A program made the position numbers and the translations under genes. Source: Clostridium sp. (GTDB taxonomy: Bacteria; Bacillota_I; Bacilli_A; Acholeplasmatales; Anaeroplasmataceae). Taken from it: a stretch of 64,000 bases of DNA. Positions 45,345 to 55,396 of the stretch are shown here, piece after piece. The notes beneath the pieces were generated by a model. The model ran no database searches, was not told the origin of the DNA, and saw only the letters and a list, made by a program, of their open reading frames with translations. The stretch spans positions 248,001-312,000 of the forward strand of contig CP091735.1 of NCBI GenBank assembly GCA_022010015.1, in the 5' to 3' direction. Numbering within the stretch: position 1 is the stretch's first letter; each line of letters starts with the position of its first letter.

Positions 45345-46200
45345 TTACTCATTGTCCATTAAAATTGTTTCCGTTTCCTTACAATCTACCTTACGTTCCT
45401 TATAAAGATTACCAAGGGCTCTTTTAAAGGCTTTTCTACTCATTCTTAGTTCCTTAAATACACTATCTGCATCACTTTTTGGCAGTCAAAGACATTTTTT
45501 TCCATTATGCATTTTTTTAAATAATCAAGTATAGAAACAGAATCCTCATCAACAAGTTTTTTTCTCTTTTTGCTCTAAAAAGACTACCATAATAACCATT
45601 ATCAGATTTTGATAAAATGTGGACCTTAACCTCCATACCTAAGCGGTAGCTTCCTCTTATTTGCTTAGCCGGAACAAAAATATATTCTAAATCTTTAGTT
45701 ATAACTCCTAATCCACCATCAGAAATTCTAGCAACGTAGCCATCAACAATTTCCTTTAATGCATAATTTACATTATTACCATATTCCCTTAATTCATCAC
45801 GATTTATTGGTTTAGCAAGCATTTTTGTTGTTTTTAATTTTTAAAATTGTGCACAAAACATCACCAACAATTGGCCAACCAGCTTTATTATATGGCAAAT
45901 AATCTTTAGATACTAATACATCCTTAGCACTACCATTACTAACATAAACGCCATAATCTGTGACATCTACGACTTCTGTAAAGCCACACTTATCAATTGT
46001 CATTTGAGGCTCATGCATTGTTGCAGCAGTTCTTCCAGCCTTATCATAATATACAAAAACTAAAACCTCTTCATTAGGATTTAATTCTCTTGTTGACTCC
46101 TTATAATGAAGAAGAACCTCATCCTTACCATCAGATAAATTAAAGCCTAAATCTGATTTTTCTTAACATTTTTCATTTTGTTTATTTGTCCAACTACCAT
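45345..46200 (-). CDS. cvfB: CvfB-type S1-domain RNA-binding protein
   Basis: CvfB/YitL proteins have three S1-like OB folds and a C-terminal winged helix. Seen: MVVGQINKMKNVKK (start), LLHYKESTRELNPNEEVLVF, VYYDKAGRTAATMHEPQMTI, GFTEVVDVTDYGVYVSNGSA (S1), YLPYNKAGWPIVGDVLCTIL, KEIVDGYVARISDGGLGVIT, YRLGMEVKVHILSKSDNGYY, and a winged helix end SILDYLKKMHNGK, DSVFKELRMSRKAFKRALGN LYKE. About 280 residues, normal. ATG 46198-46200 overlaps the preceding small ORF's stop (TAATG). Slips near 46160, 45825, 45560, 45510 and 45490. Confidence 0.93.
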
Positions 46201-46351
46201 TAGTTTCTATCTCCATCTTTATAATTTCTATCTGTTTGCTTCAAATACATTTCCTTTTTTTCTTTAAAAGTATCTCTTCTATGAATTCTTTCAAATTTAG
46301 CAATTAATCTTTTTCTTTTTCATTTTTCGTTAATTTTTCTTTTTCATTCAT
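46200..46351 (-). CDS. Small basic/charged protein before cvfB
   Basis: About 50 residues: MNEKEKLTKNEKEKRLIAKF, ERIHRRDTFKEKKEMYLKQT, DRNYKDGDRN. Starts after GTAGGTGG and ends TAATG, sharing its stop with the cvfB start. Highly charged, probably helical. Needs two run corrections near 46258 and 46314. Could be a translated leader coupled to cvfB; no family recognised. Confidence 0.45.
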
Positions 46352-46417
46352 TTAAGCCACCTACCTTTATACCATTTTTGCTTTTAAAAAAACTTAAGCT
46401 GATAATCTATACTTACT

Positions 46418-46765
46418 TTATTTTTCATACATTCCCTTAGCATTGTTAAAATAGATACATTTAAAATATCTTTTATCATTTGTATAGATTACAATTGTAT
46501 CACATAATCTTTCATGATACAATTCAATATTTTTTTAATTTTATTAAAAATCTATCTCAAAAATCATTTTTTTGCATCATAATCGTTAAAAAAATTCTTC
46601 TAAGGCCTTGAAAATAAATATTATCATTCTTTAAGGAAATAACAAAATATCGAGTTTTTCCCCTTATACATTCCACCTTCATTAAATCCTTTAACAATTG
46701 CTGGTCTCTTACCATGAATATTTAAATTATTGCGCATATTATTAATAATTGTTTTTATAGTCCAT
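46418..46765 (-). CDS. Small unknown protein, PH-like texture
   Basis: About 112 residues after correction: MDYKTIINNMRNNLNIHGKR, PAIVKGFNEGGMYKGKTRYF, VISLKNDNIYFQGLRRIF, DFNKIKNIELYHERLCDTIV, IYTNDKRYFKCIYFNNAKGM YEK. Alternating strands and an ending helix are like the bacterial PH-type or GRAM-type folds, but that is only texture. ATG 46763-46765 after GGTGG. Slips near 46757, 46665, 46590, 46560 and 46540. Same strand as cvfB. Confidence 0.55.
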
Positions 46766-46871
46766 TATACCACCAATCTAATTATATCCTTTATTCACAA
46801 TAAATTCATTTCTTTTTTTGCTAAATAGTGTATAATTAAACTATATAAAAAAAGAAAGGATTTTTTTACTG

Positions 46872-47220
46872 ATGAAAAAAATTCATTAAAATTTAAAAAT
46901 TATTGCTGCTACACCTGTTTTTTTGTCTTATTGTATTTCTTATTTTAGGGTTTGCTGATGATATTGGCTTTAGTGATAAGCCACTTTGGCATCCTGGGTG
47001 GATTATATTTTTTTATTAATTCCAATAGTTCCATTTATTTTAGGAACAAAAAATCACACTAGGTTATCCCACATTATGCATTATAATTTATTTGATTATA
47101 GGATTTTTGCTTTTTAAAAAGTGGCATCCTGGATGGATTATATTTTTTTAACTATACCGCTAGTAAGTATATTTACAACTAAGCCTATAATATCCATCGG
47201 TCACAAAAAAAGACGAATAA
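46872..47220 (+). CDS. Small membrane protein with repeated WHPGWIIF motif
   Basis: Corrected reading: MKKFIKI..., ATPVFCLIVFLILGFADDIG, FSDKPLWHPGWIIFLLIPIV, PFILGTKNHTRLSYPTLCII, IYLIIGFLLFKKWHPGWIIF, LTIPLVSIFTTKPIISIGHK. Three or four helices, with the WHPGWIIFL unit occurring twice about 60 residues apart. About 115 residues. I know this motif only from uncharacterised Firmicutes membrane proteins. The end is uncertain: with A6 in the run at 47205-47211 the stop is TAA 47218-47220; with A5 it would extend to TAG near 47248. A TATAAT box lies at about 46830. Confidence 0.65.
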
Positions 47221-47225
47221 AGTTA

Positions 47226-47254
47226 TTGACAAGCGCTTTCATATATAGTATAAT
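47226..47254 (+). promoter_or_regulatory. Perfect consensus sigma-A promoter with CRE-like palindrome
   Basis: TTGACA (47226-47231), exactly 17 bases, TATAAT (47249-47254). The spacer start forms TGACAAGCGCTTTCA, an AAGCGCTT palindrome of LacI/CcpA operator type with one extra base relative to a standard cre site. Confidence 0.75.
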
Positions 47255-47260
47255 ACATCT

Positions 47261-47334
47261 GAATAAGTAATAAAACTTTTTCAAAATAATCTCTCCCATA
47301 GAAAAAAAGGAACTTTCTAAAAGTTCCTTTTTTT
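47261..47334 (+). ncRNA. Possible short RNA between promoter and terminator
   Basis: A consensus promoter points at a stretch of about 74 bases that ends in a strong terminator (47308-47334). No reading frame with a ribosome site fits. The following gene is on the other strand, so a small RNA is the simplest product. Not matched to a known class. Confidence 0.35.
47302..47334. terminator. Bidirectional terminator
   Basis: AGGAACTT-TCTAA-AAGTTCCT flanked by A7 and T7, so it works for the + strand and for the PfpI-like gene on the minus strand. Confidence 0.9.
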
Positions 47335-47344
47335 CATTTATTCC

Positions 47345-47907
47345 TTATTTTTTTCTCCTTGGCAAGCAAGTCTTAATATTTTTTTGTTTTTTTCTTCACC
47401 ATAAAAAAATATTTATAAATAGCCAAGCCAAATTCAATAGAATAAAACATTGATTTAGCAGTAATAATATTTTTTTATCTACAACTACTCCTTCATCTTT
47501 CAAATAATTTCCACCAATTATTTGATCCTCAAATCCTGGGTGAACGGTATAATTATGGTCATTTAAATAACCTAATTTTCCAATCAAATGAGGAGCAGCA
47601 CATATTGCGGCAACAAGCTTTTTATTTTTTACAAAATATGTAATCATTTCAAAAACAATTGGCATTTTAGGCATTATTTTAAATGATGCAGGTCCACCAG
47701 GAATAATTATGCCATCATAGCTTTGATAATTTATTTCTTCAATTAAATATGGAACCATAATTTTAAGATTACTCTTCATAACTATTTCCTTTCTTTTCAT
47801 TAAAGAAGCAAAATCAACATCTATTTTTTTCCTCGCTGTAAAACATCAAGAGTTGCGATAGCCTCAGTATCCTCAAAGCCATCAGCAATAACCATTAATA
47901 GTTTCAT
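47345..47907 (-). CDS. DJ-1/PfpI family protein
   Basis: Start MKLLMVIADGFEDTEAIATL with the family Glu (GFEDTEA), then SYDGIIIPGGPASFKIM, the nucleophile elbow LVAAICAAPHLIGKLGYLND (Cys of AICAAP), HPGFEDQIIGGNYLKDEGVV, and an end FYSIEFGLAIYKYFYGEEKN. About 185 residues. Closest in style to ThiJ/YajL deglycase-like proteins; true substrate unknown. ATG 47905-47907. Slips near 47825, 47470, 47403 and 47385. Confidence 0.92.
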
Positions 47908-47941
47908 TTTATCCTATCTCCTTATAAAAAAATCTAAAGCC

Positions 47942-48542
47942 TCATTTTTGCCAATATTTCTTATCATTATCATTAATTTTTTTCTTAATATCTTGCAAGG
48001 ATTTCCACAAGCAATCACATTAGCAGGAATATCCTTAGTAACAGTTGAATTAGAGCCAATAACAACATTATCACCGATTGTTACACCAGGATTAATAACA
48101 CTATTACCACCAATCCAAACATTATTACCAATAACTATTTTTTTGCCATATTCAAGACCACTTTTTTTCTTATTTCTGGTTCAATAGGATGAGCAGCCGT
48201 ATATATTGAAACACGAGGTCCTAATAAAACATTATCGCCAATAATTATTTCATTTACATCTAAAAAAATATACAATCAAAGTTTGCAAAAAAAATTATCA
48301 CCAACAGATATATGACAAGCATAATCACAATAAAACGGCTTATTGATAATTATATTTTTTTCCAACATGCTTAAAAATAACTCCTACAAAGCTCTGCTCT
48401 TGTAGCAAAATCACTGTAGCTTGTATTATTAAAAGCATCTAAAAAAATTCGTTTCTCTTATTAGAGGCCTCTTCTCTTTTTTTCGTCCTTAATTTTTCCA
48501 GGTATAAAGCTTACCACTAAGCATTCTTTCATATTGTGTCAT
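47942..48542 (-). CDS. Maltose/galactoside O-acetyltransferase-like (hexapeptide repeat)
   Basis: Acetyl-CoA-dependent sugar acetyltransferase. MTQYERMLSGKLYTPG is the Maa/LacA start; FYCDYACHISVGDNFFANFD, CIFLDVNEIIIGDNVLLGPR, VSIYTAAHPIEPEIR (catalytic His in TAAHP), KKIVIGNNVWIGGNSVINPG, VTIGDNVVIGSNSTVTKDIP and GNPCKILR complete the left-handed beta helix. About 195 residues. ATG 48540-48542 overlaps the tyrS stop. Slips near 48440, 48355, 48285-48260, 48165 and 47980. Confidence 0.92.
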
Positions 48543-48543
48543 A

Positions 48544-49778
48544 TTATATTCTTACAAGGGCATATAGCTTTTTACCACGTCTTATGGTAATTACTCTGCC
48601 TTCAATTGCAATTTTAGGGCTTAGTATATTGTTAATGTCTGTTTCCTTTACACCATTAATCATAACAGCACCATTTTTAATAAATTCACGAGCCTCACGC
48701 TTAGATGAAGCAAGCTTAAGGTCAATTAAGCAATCTACAAGTGGACGTTCCTCAGTTAATTTAATTGATGGCAAATCATTAAATCCCATTTCAATTTCAT
48801 CAGCTGTAAGACTCATAATTTCACCACTAAATAAAGCATTAGAAATCTTAAGGGCTTGTTCATAAGCCTTTTCACCATGAATAAAGGTAATGACTGATTT
48901 AGCTAAAGCTTTATGAGCTTCTCTTAAATGTGGAGCCTCATTATGCTTTCTTTCTAATTCTTCAATTTCTTCTTTATTTAAAAAAATGTTAAAAAAATTT
49001 TTAAATAATCAATTACCTTAACATCCTCAGTATTAATAAAGAATTGATACATCTCATATGGTGATGTTTTCTTAGGGTCTAGCCAAATAGCTTTACCATT
49101 TGTTTTACCAAATTTTGTGCCATCACTTTTAGTTAATAAGGGCATAGTAAAGGCATAAGCATCCTTACCTTCCTTTTTACGAATAAGCTCAATTCCAGCA
49201 GTAATATTTCCCCATTGATCTTGACCTGCAACCTGCATAACTACATTTTTTTATGCTTATTTAAATACCAAAAAAATCTAAAGCCTGCATAATCATATAA
49301 GAAAATTCAGTATAAGTAATTCCTTGTTCTAATCTTCTAGCTACAATGTCCTTTGATAGCATATAATTAACATTGAAATATTTACCGAAATCACGAAGGA
49401 AATCAATAAAATTAATATCCTTGCACCAATCATAATTATTAACTACTTCACAGCCGAACAAACTAATCAATTGCTTTTTCAAGCATTCAAAATTATGAGC
49501 TACAGTTTCCTTGGTAATCATTGGTCTTTCACTATCTGGTTTAGGGTCACCAATTAAACCAGTACCACCACCAACTAGTAATACAGGATTGTGTCCTGCA
49601 TCCTTTAATCTTTTACATATTAAGAAGCTAGAAAAAAATGACCAATGTGAAGACTATCACCAGTTGGATCGGTTCCAATATAGAATGTCATACCTCCCTT
49701 ATTTAATTTCTCCTTAAGACTTGGATCTGAAATATCCTTAATTAATCCACGCCATTCTAATTCTTCATAAATACCCAT
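48544..49778 (-). CDS. tyrS: Tyrosyl-tRNA synthetase
   Basis: Class I synthetase. MGIYEELEWRGLIKDIS, FYIGTDPTGDSLHIGHFSSF (HIGH motif), LVGGGTGLIGDPKPDSERP, NNYDWCKDINFIDFLRDFGK, ITYTEFSYMIMQALDF, VAGQDQWGNITAGIELIRK, LTKSDGTKFGKTNGKAIWL (KFGKT in the KMSKS place), YEMYQFFINTEDVKVIDYLK and a C-terminal S4 domain LIDLKLASSKREAREFIKNG. About 410 residues, full. ATG 49776-49778 after AAGGAGAAA. Preceded by a T-box. Slips near 49628, 49270, 49245 and 48995. Confidence 0.98.
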
Positions 49779-49810
49779 ATTAATAATTTCTCCTTATTTT
49801 TAATTTAAAA

Positions 49811-49990
49811 ACGTCCCTAGATAAATCTAAGGACGAATTATTCGCGGTACCACCTTAGTTCAGAATAATAATTCTGCACTTAAAAATGATGTATTTCCAT
49901 AGTTGTAATTCAATTAAGATATAATTCTCTATTTTTCACCAAGCATAGAGTCTCTAATTAATTATTATCTAATCTACTAATTCTACTTCA
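49811..49990 (-). promoter_or_regulatory. T-box riboswitch of tyrS
   Basis: Minus strand AACTAAGGTGGTACCGCGAA (49841-49860) is the conserved T-box antiterminator sequence, followed by the terminator CGTCCTTAGATTTATCTAGG-GACG and T-run (49805-49835). Upstream, GAATTACAAC contains a UAC triplet that would be the Tyr specifier. Only about 150 bases separate the T-box from the ccpA stop (50001), so stem I is compact and the promoter probably lies in the ccpA 3' end. Uncharged tRNA-Tyr would stabilise the antiterminator and raise tyrS expression. Confidence 0.92.
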
Positions 49991-50000
49991 TCAATACTAT

Positions 50001-50995
50001 TTACATTGATTCTCTTTTGATAACCTTATGTGGTAAGACAACCTTGTGATTACCAACAGGCTCATGTTTCATTAGCTTTGTTAAAAGTCTCATTGAAACT
50101 GCACCTATATCATACACCGGAGTATCTATACATGTCAAGGTAGGACGTGATAAAATTGCATATTTTGTATTTTGCATACCACATACCATAACATCCTCTG
50201 GTACCATTTTACCTTGCTTAATACAAGAATTCATAAAGCTTACGGCAATACTATCTCTTACGCCAATAGCTCCATCAACCTTATTATGCTTAAAGAATTC
50301 TGTAAAATGTGGTGTATTAATATTAACATCACCAGAGGTACGGAAAAATATTAGGCTTTAAATTAGCTTCTTCCATAGCCTTAGTATATCCTTCCTCTTT
50401 TTTTAGAGTTTACAGAATAATGACGTACAGTTGAAAGAAGATAAATATCCTTTCTACCATTTTCAATCATTTCCTTTGTAACCTCATAAACAGCCTCTTT
50501 ATAATCAACGCTTACTGAAGGTAAATCCATTTCATCAAAAATGACGTTTGATAAAACAACAGGAATATTTGATTCATTAATATAATTCATAATATATTCC
50601 ATTTGAGCCTTATCAAGCTCATCATTTAGGAAAACAATGCCATCAACCTGTTCAGCAACAACAGAACGTATTGAATCCTCAACATCAATATCTCCTGCCA
50701 TTGAGAAGATTTTGATTGAATAATTATATCTATGAGCAATATCAACAATTCCACCAAGTAATTGACTTGTTGAAGCTCTAGTAACATCAGACATTATTAC
50801 GCCAACAGTAGTAGTTTTTCTACTTGCAAGTCCTCTAGCAATTGCATTTGGACGATAGCCTAAATCTTTAATAACCTTTAAAACTCTCTCTCTTGTTTCT
50901 GGGTTAACCTTTTCAGGGTTATTCATTACTCTACTTACTGTAGCAAGTGAAACTTTTGCTGCACCAGCAACATCATATATTGTAGTATTAGCCAT
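50001..50995 (-). CDS. ccpA: LacI family regulator, catabolite control protein A
   Basis: N-terminal LacI helix-turn-helix TTIYDVAGAAKVSLATVSRV and hinge NAIARGLASRKTTTVGVIMS are those of CcpA. Ligand domain: STSQLLGGIVDIAHRYNYSI, EQVDGIVFLNDELDKAQMEY, VSVDYKEAVYEVTKEMIENG, VPEDVMVCGMQNTKYAILSR, PTLTCIDTPVYDIGAVSMRL. About 330 residues. CcpA binds cre sites with HPr-Ser-P, made by the HprK in this window. ATG 50993-50995 after GAGGTG. Its promoter carries a cre-like site, so autoregulation is likely. Slips near 50400 and 50345. Confidence 0.88.
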
Positions 50996-51022
50996 ACAAA
51001 ACACCTCACATCTTTACTTCTA

Positions 51023-51056
51023 ATTATAGCATAGTGAAAACGTTTTTAACAAGTGC
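51023..51056 (-). promoter_or_regulatory. ccpA promoter with cre-like operator in the spacer
   Basis: Minus strand TTGTTA, 18-base spacer, TATAAT (complement of 51023-51028). The spacer contains TAAAAACGTTTTCA (51035-51048), a near-perfect LacI/CcpA operator between the -35 and -10 boxes. Confidence 0.75.
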
Positions 51057-51111
51057 TTATTTTTTTAATTTTTTCATAAATTTTCATAAACTATTTATTT
51101 TTGGACTTTTT

Positions 51112-51614
51112 TTACCTATTAAAAATTTCAACCTCACCTGGTGTTATCTCTAAAGCATTAGCAAATTCATCATTAACAGTCGTTTTTTTAATTTTTTTCA
51201 AAATATTCTCTATCTTTATAAGGAAGAGTCTTACTTTTTAGTTTTTAAATTCCAAATCAAGAACATATAATGATTTAATAAGCTGACAATGTTTTTTTAT
51301 ATCGCCGGTTTTTATAAAGCTCTTCAAATGTATTCCTTCTCGCCCTAAATTCAACAATTTTGATATCTTCTAGCTCATTAAAGCCATCAATAAGCTTTAA
51401 AACCTCATCTTTACTTAAAAACAGGACGCATTTGTTTCAGCAGCCTTATCCTTTAAAAATATAAATCTTCATCGTATTTGTATGCGCATTTTTAAATAAT
51501 GCATCCAAAACAAAATATTCCTTGATTTCATTATTAAAGGTTTTTCTTTTCAATATCTTTAATTATGCATACTCCATAATTCTTTGTTGTAACCTTGTCG
51601 CCAATTTGAAACAT
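51112..51614 (-). CDS. CarD/CdnL-like transcription regulator
   Basis: N-terminal FQIGDKVTTKNYGVCIIKDI followed by EIKEYFVLDALFKN and MKIYIFKDKA matches the RNA-polymerase-interacting domain of CarD/CdnL/TRCF proteins. The helical C-terminal half (DEVLKLIDGFNELEDIKIVE, FRARRNTFEELYKTGDIKKH, CQLIKSLYVLDLEFKNKKVR, DREYFEKIKKTTVNDEFANA) is the DNA-binding part. About 165 residues. CarD proteins stabilise open promoter complexes, often at rRNA promoters. ATG 51612-51614 after GGAGGCG. Slips near 51545, 51465, 51420, 51295, 51243 and 51190. Confidence 0.85.
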
Positions 51615-51751
51615 AAATAACGCCTCCAACCTTATTTGATAAATCGAACACATACATAATTATTATATCACATTTTTTTACATATATTTCTAATCATTTT
51701 TTTAACGTTTTTTTAAATAAATGTAATTTATGCTATAAGACAAAAAAAGTC

Positions 51752-53538
51752 TTATTTCTTAAATTGAGAATCATACATATCCTTATATACCTTACAGTTA
51801 TCATATAAGCTATGATGACTACCTTCACCTATTATTTTACCATCATCAAGAACAACAATTTTATCTGCATCCTTTATTGTTGATAAACGATGAGCAATTA
51901 TAAATGTCGTTCTACCTTTAGTTACTGCATTCATTGCTGTTTTTATTTTGTTTTCTGTTTCTGTATCAATATTTGCAGTAGCCTCATCTAAAACTAAAAT
52001 TTTAGGATTTCGAAGTAGAACTCTAGCAAAAGCGATTAATTGCTTTTCACCAAGAGATAAATTTTCACCCTTAAAAGAAATTGGCATATCAAGCCCTTCA
52101 TTTGTTTTTGTAAGTAAATATGAAGCACCTACCTCATCTAGTGCCTTAATAATTTCCTCATCCGGATAATCACGTTCCATTGTAACATTATCGCGAAGTG
52201 TTCCTGCAAAAAGCGCAGGTGATTGTAAAACAATGCCAATACATTTGCGATAGCTTTGCTTATTATATTTAGAAATATCTCTACCATCAACTAATATTTG
52301 GCCCTCTTGATTATCATTATATCTTAGTAATAGGTTCATCATCGATGATTTACCACTACCAGTATGACCCACAATGCCAATTGTTTGTCCATGTGCTGCT
52401 GTTAAATTGACATTTTTTTCAAGACATATTTTTTTCGTTAACATAGGCAAAAAGACACATCCTTAAATTCAACATCACCTTTAATATTATCATCAAACAT
52501 TTCGCAATCAAGAACATGTGAATCATTTTTCATCCATAAACATAAATATACGATTAGCCGCAACCAAGCTGTCCTCTAATTCATTTAAATTATTAAAAAA
52601 ATTTGATTAATAGGTTGAATCATACGATCCAAATAATTAGTATATGTTTGAATTAAACCAACCGTTACAATAGCACCTGAAACATTAACATATCTGAAAC
52701 CAAAATAATAAAGTATCAAAGCAATTGCCAAGCCCTTTAATAATGACAATAGTTCAAAACCAAAATATGCTGAAACCGTATTAGCCTTTTTTTATCATTA
52801 TCATTATATTTATTAACAAGACTCTTATAATCATCCATCATTGCATCCTCTTGATTAAAATCTTGAATGATTAAGGCACCACTTATAAGTTCATTAAGCT
52901 TGCCGGTAATTCTGCTTCCCTGTTTCTCTAAGCTCAAGATAATAGCTATGAACCCTTTTACGATAGAATGTAATCCAAAACAATAAAATTGGGACAAGTA
53001 TTAAAATAATTATTGATAGCTTTGGCTCAAGTAAAATCAAGCCAACGTACACAGCAATAATATTTAAAATCGCTTGAGCAATACTAAACATCGTTTGATA
53101 AAAGGTTCTAACACCATTAGTATCAGATGTTATTTTAGCAACTATCTTACCATCTGGCTCAAGTGAATAATAATCAACAGGTAAGTAGTCAATCTTCCTA
53201 ATTGCATTTTCTCTTAGTCTTTTTTCAATATGCATTCCTGTAAGAGTTTGAAAATAGCTTAAAAAATATCTAGCCAAAACTACAACTATAGTTAAAGCTC
53301 CATATATCACTAGTAATTTATTAATATTACGAATAATTTCCGTCTTAGATAAAGTATCATTAATTAGCCAATCATCTAATATTTCTTTTTAAAATGAGGG
53401 AGTATAAGTTGTTATAAAAGCAATTATTAAAGCTAAAATAATTGTTATTATAACAAGTGGCCATTCATGTAAAATATAAGGTAGAGTTTTTTTAAATAAT
53501 AGGCTTTTTGTATAGCCTTCATTATGCTTTTTACTCAT
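51752..53538 (-). CDS. ABC exporter subunit 2 (heterodimeric multidrug type, catalytic half)
   Basis: Six-helix exporter domain (VIYGALTIVVVLARYFLSYF, HIEKRLRENAIRKIDYLPVD, YYSLEPDGKIVAKITSDTNG, LIQTYTNYLDRMIQPINQIF) and NBD: P-loop GIVGHTGSGKSSMMNLLLRY, Q loop GIVLQSPALFAGTLRDNVTM, signature NLSLGEKQLIAFARVLLRNP, Walker B ILVLDEATANIDTETENKIK (catalytic Glu), H loop FIIAHRLSTIKDADKIVVLD. Signature is LSLGE, not LSGGQ. About 590 residues. Start ATG 53536-53538 overlaps the stop of subunit 1. Slips near 53390, 52915, 52790, 52600, 52530, 52450 and 52425. Confidence 0.93.
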
Positions 53539-55302
53539 AGTCTACCTCCTTATTATCCATTTGCTGAGAAATAAACTGCTCATAATACCAGCCCTTCTTT
53601 TTGATAAGCTCACTATGATTACCACTTTCAATAATTGTTCCATTATCTAAAACAATTATAAAATCAGCATCCATAACAGCTGATAGTCTATGAGCTACAA
53701 TAATGTTAGTTTTTCCTTTTCGATTAAGCTTTAAGCTTTTTAAAATATTCGCCTCTGTAGTACCATCAACAGCACTCAATGAGTCATCTAATATCAATAC
53801 CTTAGAATCCTTTAAGAAAGCTCTAGCAATTGCTAATCTCTGCTTTTGACCACCAGATAGAGTAACGCCATATTCACCAACAATTGTATCTAAGCCTTCA
53901 GGAAGATAAGGAATATCCTTCATAAAGTCAGCCTGAATAATCGCTTTATCAACCTCTTCCTCACTAACCTCCTTAGTAGATCCTATAAGTACATTTTTAT
54001 ATACACTTCTACTAAACATAATATGTTCCTGAGGAACATAAGAAATATTTCTTCTTATTTCTTCCTTTTTAAAATCCTCAATTGGTACATCATTAATAAA
54101 AAGAGTATTATCTTTAATTGGAAGCTGCCTTACAAGTTGTCTTATCAGTGTTGATTTACCACTACCAGTATGACCTACAATACCAATTGTTTGTCCTTCA
54201 TTAATTACAAGGTTAATATTTTTTTAATGTATCGTTATTATCACCATCATATCTGAATGAAAAGTTTCTATATTCGATTTTTAGATATATCATCAATATC
54301 CAAAGCTCCTACCTTATCAACCACCTTTGGTTTAGCAAAGAAAACATCATTTAATCTATCCAAAGATATTAAACTTTGATGGAAATTCATAATCATATTA
54401 CCAATTGTTGTCAAAGGTTGAGAGCACATATTTAAATACAATACAAACTTAACAAGGTTTGATATATCTAACTCACCATTTAAGATCATTTTACTGCCAA
54501 GCCCATAAGCAATAAGCGTTGAAACTGCGACAACACTTTGAAATAGGGGTTGAAAAAAATAACATTAATTTTTTTAAATTTTTTTCTTTTCAATTTGATA
54601 AACACGATTAGAATATATTAAATTCTTTTGATAATTTTTCCTCTTCCTTTGAATAAGCTCTAATCGTTCTAACATTAGTAATGCTTTCCAAAACAACATT
54701 ACCCATAAGTGATGATTCCTCTCTTACCAAACGCCAATTCTTTTTAACAACGCTTCTTAATAGCATATTCATAATAAAAAAATAATTGGTAAAGGAAGAA
54801 CGCTAAAAAAAGTGTTAGCTTAGGATTAATCAAAATCATAACTACAATACTTGCAATAACAGTCGTTGATTCCAAAAAGATATTAAGTAACCTATTACCA
54901 CCACTAAAATTTACACTTTTAACATCTCCTAAAGCTCTTGTAAGTAAATCGCCTGATTGAAACTCCTCAAAAAAAGCCGCATCTTGAATTAATATATTCT
55001 CCATATAACGAACCTGAAGAGCATAATATAAGCGCACCTTTAATCTATTTTGTAAAACCCTTTTTGTAGAAGCAATTGTATATATTAAAACAATTATCAC
55101 TGCATAAGAAATTACAATATTATAAATCAAATAGCTTTTAGTTAGTACTTTGTTTTCAATTGCCTTACATATATCAGCAATAATTTGAGCTGGTAATAAA
55201 TTTACAGCTATTTGCAAAAAGTCCAACTAAAAACAATTAAAAACATACATATACCAATTCTTTTTTTATAAACCACCATAGTTGTTTTATAAAGCCAAAC
55301 AT
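53531..55302 (-). CDS. ABC exporter subunit 1 (heterodimeric type, degenerate-site half)
   Basis: Starts MFGFIKQLWWFIKKE at ATG 55300-55302. Exporter domain: VIIVLIYTIASTKRVLQNRL, MENILIQDAAFFEEFQSGDL, ASIVVMILINPKLTLFLAF, VLYLNMCSQPLTTIGNMIMN. NBD: P-loop GIVGHTGSGKSTLIRQLVRQ (about 54130-54190), QEHIMFSRSVYKNVLIG, signature VTLSGGQKQRLAIARAFLKD, Walker B KVLILDDSLSAVDGTTEANI with Asp in place of the catalytic Glu, and NIIVAHRLSAVMDADFIIVL. About 590 residues. With subunit 2 this forms one degenerate and one active site, as in TM287/288 and LmrCD. Slips near 54770-54800, 54550-54640, 54280 and 54220. Confidence 0.93.
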
Positions 55303-55368
55303 AAACTCACCTCTAATCACTAATTACTTAAATCATATTATATCTTATTTTTTTCGATTTAAAGAAAG

Positions 55369-55396
55369 AAATCAGCACATTTTTTTGCGCTGATTT
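55369..55396 (-). terminator. Terminator after nfo
   Basis: AAATCAGC-ACATTTTTTTGC-GCTGATTT, followed on the minus strand by CTTTCTTT. T-tract imperfect. Confidence 0.55.

Noticed and set aside
48536..48865. 109-residue + strand frame over the tyrS 3' end
   Set aside because: Antisense to the S4 domain of tyrS; composition typical of a shadow frame.
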